Of a DNA stretch of 6,446 bases, positions 5,684 through 6,446 are shown one piece after another; the stretch's first letter is position 1; every line of letters starts with the position of its first letter. The DNA is taken from positions 73,979 to 80,424 of the forward strand of contig NVVG01000002.1 of assembly GCA_002402125.1 (NCBI GenBank), given 5' to 3'. The notes under the pieces are model-generated. The model worked only from the letters and a program-made list of their open reading frames with translations, was not told the origin of the DNA and did no database searches. The position numbers and the translations under genes were made by a program. Source of the stretch: Moraxellaceae bacterium (lineage in GTDB: Bacteria > Pseudomonadota > Gammaproteobacteria > Pseudomonadales > Ketobacteraceae).

Positions 5684-6446
5684 AATTAGTTCCTAAGTTA
5701 GTATCCGTTGTGACTGTAGCCGTTGTGTTAACAATGGTGGGCATTGGTGCCCTAGTGATATCCAGTATTCGCCTTGATATGGAAACCATCGTGGCGAACC
5801 GGCTTGCGGGCGATACCTTGTTTGCGTTATCCAGAGTAAAAGAAAAACAACAGCAAATTTCTGCATTAACCCAGGTGGTGGCTACACGACGAGAAATAGC
5901 AAAGAGCCTAAATCTTTACGAAAGCCGCGGGGTCAATCAAATATTGAATGACCAAATTACCGTTTACCCATTTATTAATTACATACTCATTGTGGAGCCT
6001 GACAGTAGTGTGTTTGCCACTAGCACTAGAAATCACAAGGGGGCAAAAACTCACGGCGAGCAGCTGTTGCTAAAGCTTGTTACTGACAATCCGCTGTATT
6101 TACCTTTTGCAGACGATGCAGTTGTCATCAGCACACCGCAACATGATCCTTATATGACAATCATCGGAGAAAAAGATCGGTTAGCACAATGGTACTCGGC
6201 ACCCATAAGAAAAAGAGGGGATATTATCGGCTGGGTAATTGTTTGCGTGGATTGGGAGTTAATCAATGCCACATTAATGGATCACATTGTTGCTCAGCTA
6301 GTGAGTACGGGGAATCCAATCAGTAACGTATTTGTTGCCGATCCCAATGGGAAGATACTTGTCCATAGTGATAAAGATGATGAACATCACCAGGATAAAC
6401 ATCATTCAGCGATAACCGATTTATACCAACATGACCTGCGAGCAGA
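5680..6446 (+). CDS. Membrane sensor with Cache-type periplasmic region, C-terminus missing
   Basis: The right edge cuts this gene after 255 codons. GTG at 5680 is the only start in this frame, since TAG lies at 5665-5667. Residues about 7-29 form one membrane helix (VSVVTVAVVLTMVGIGALVI). From 30 onward is a long periplasmic region typical of double-Cache sensors: a helical stalk (METIVANRLAGDTLFALSRV), a first alpha-beta module with INYILIVEPDSSVFATSTRN (about 99-118), then WYSAPIRKRGDIIGWVIVCV (171-190), and a second module opening NVFVADPNGKILVHSD (217-232). A histidine-rich stretch (DKDDEHHQDKHH) follows at about 232-243. A second helix, HAMP and output domain (histidine kinase, GGDEF or phosphatase) are expected beyond the window but not seen. 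It follows the binding-protein gene by 34 bases on the same strand, so one operon and physical partnership are likely. The N-terminus may be frame-broken (see 5648-5683). Confidence 0.82.
   Translation, partial: MKLVPKLVSVVTVAVVLTMVGIGALVISSIRLDMETIVANRLAGDTLFALSRVKEKQQQISALTQVVATRREIAKSLNLYESRGVNQILNDQITVYPFINYILIVEPDSSVFATSTRNHKGAKTHGEQLLLKLVTDNPLYLPFADDAVVISTPQHDPYMTIIGEKDRLAQWYSAPIRKRGDIIGWVIVCVDWELINATLMDHIVAQLVSTGNPISNVFVADPNGKILVHSDKDDEHHQDKHHSAITDLYQHDLRA

Overview
The window looks like a chromosomal segment of a marine-type gammaproteobacterium. The evidence is protein resemblance: an EF-G of the second type known from Vibrio and relatives, a DUF5062-like small protein, a TM2 protein of the MNN-THST type, and an LbtU-like porin. 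Base composition is moderate, codon use looks even between genes, and there are no insertion sequences, phage genes, tRNAs, rRNAs or CRISPR repeats. I cannot fix the genus from sequence alone.

Layout. Positions 1-998 (minus) hold the first 332 codons of an elongation factor G, cut by the left edge. Upstream of it, also on the minus strand, is a small membrane protein with two TM2 domains (1154-1543). A divergent gap leads to a small plus-strand DUF5062-like gene (1725-1988). After 250 bases holding a hairpin and a striking dyad, 2240-3205 (plus) encodes a REC-GGDEF response regulator, predicted to make cyclic di-GMP. A textbook bidirectional terminator (3222-3253) separates it from the convergent outer-membrane porin gene of LbtU type (3276-4364, minus). 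The porin promoter carries a near-consensus Fur box, so iron control is likely. A 315-base gap with regulatory signals then precedes a plus-strand operon: a periplasmic ABC-type substrate-binding protein (4680-5645) and, 34 bases later, a membrane sensor with a large periplasmic Cache-type region (5680 to the right edge, incomplete).

How they may work together. The last two genes look like a binding protein plus sensor pair (compare LuxP-LuxQ or TorT-TorS) rather than a transporter, since no permease or ATPase is visible. The sensor output domain lies outside the window, so whether it feeds cyclic di-GMP or phosphotransfer is unknown. The porin and its Fur-box promoter form an iron-uptake unit of their own. 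The remaining genes look like ordinary housekeeping or conserved genes.

I see no clear new defence, mobile or biosynthetic system. The points most worth a second look are the Fur-box/promoter/inverted-repeat arrangement, the orphan binding protein-sensor pair, the apparent one-base frame break at the sensor start, and the unused-looking perfect Shine-Dalgarno in the operon leader.
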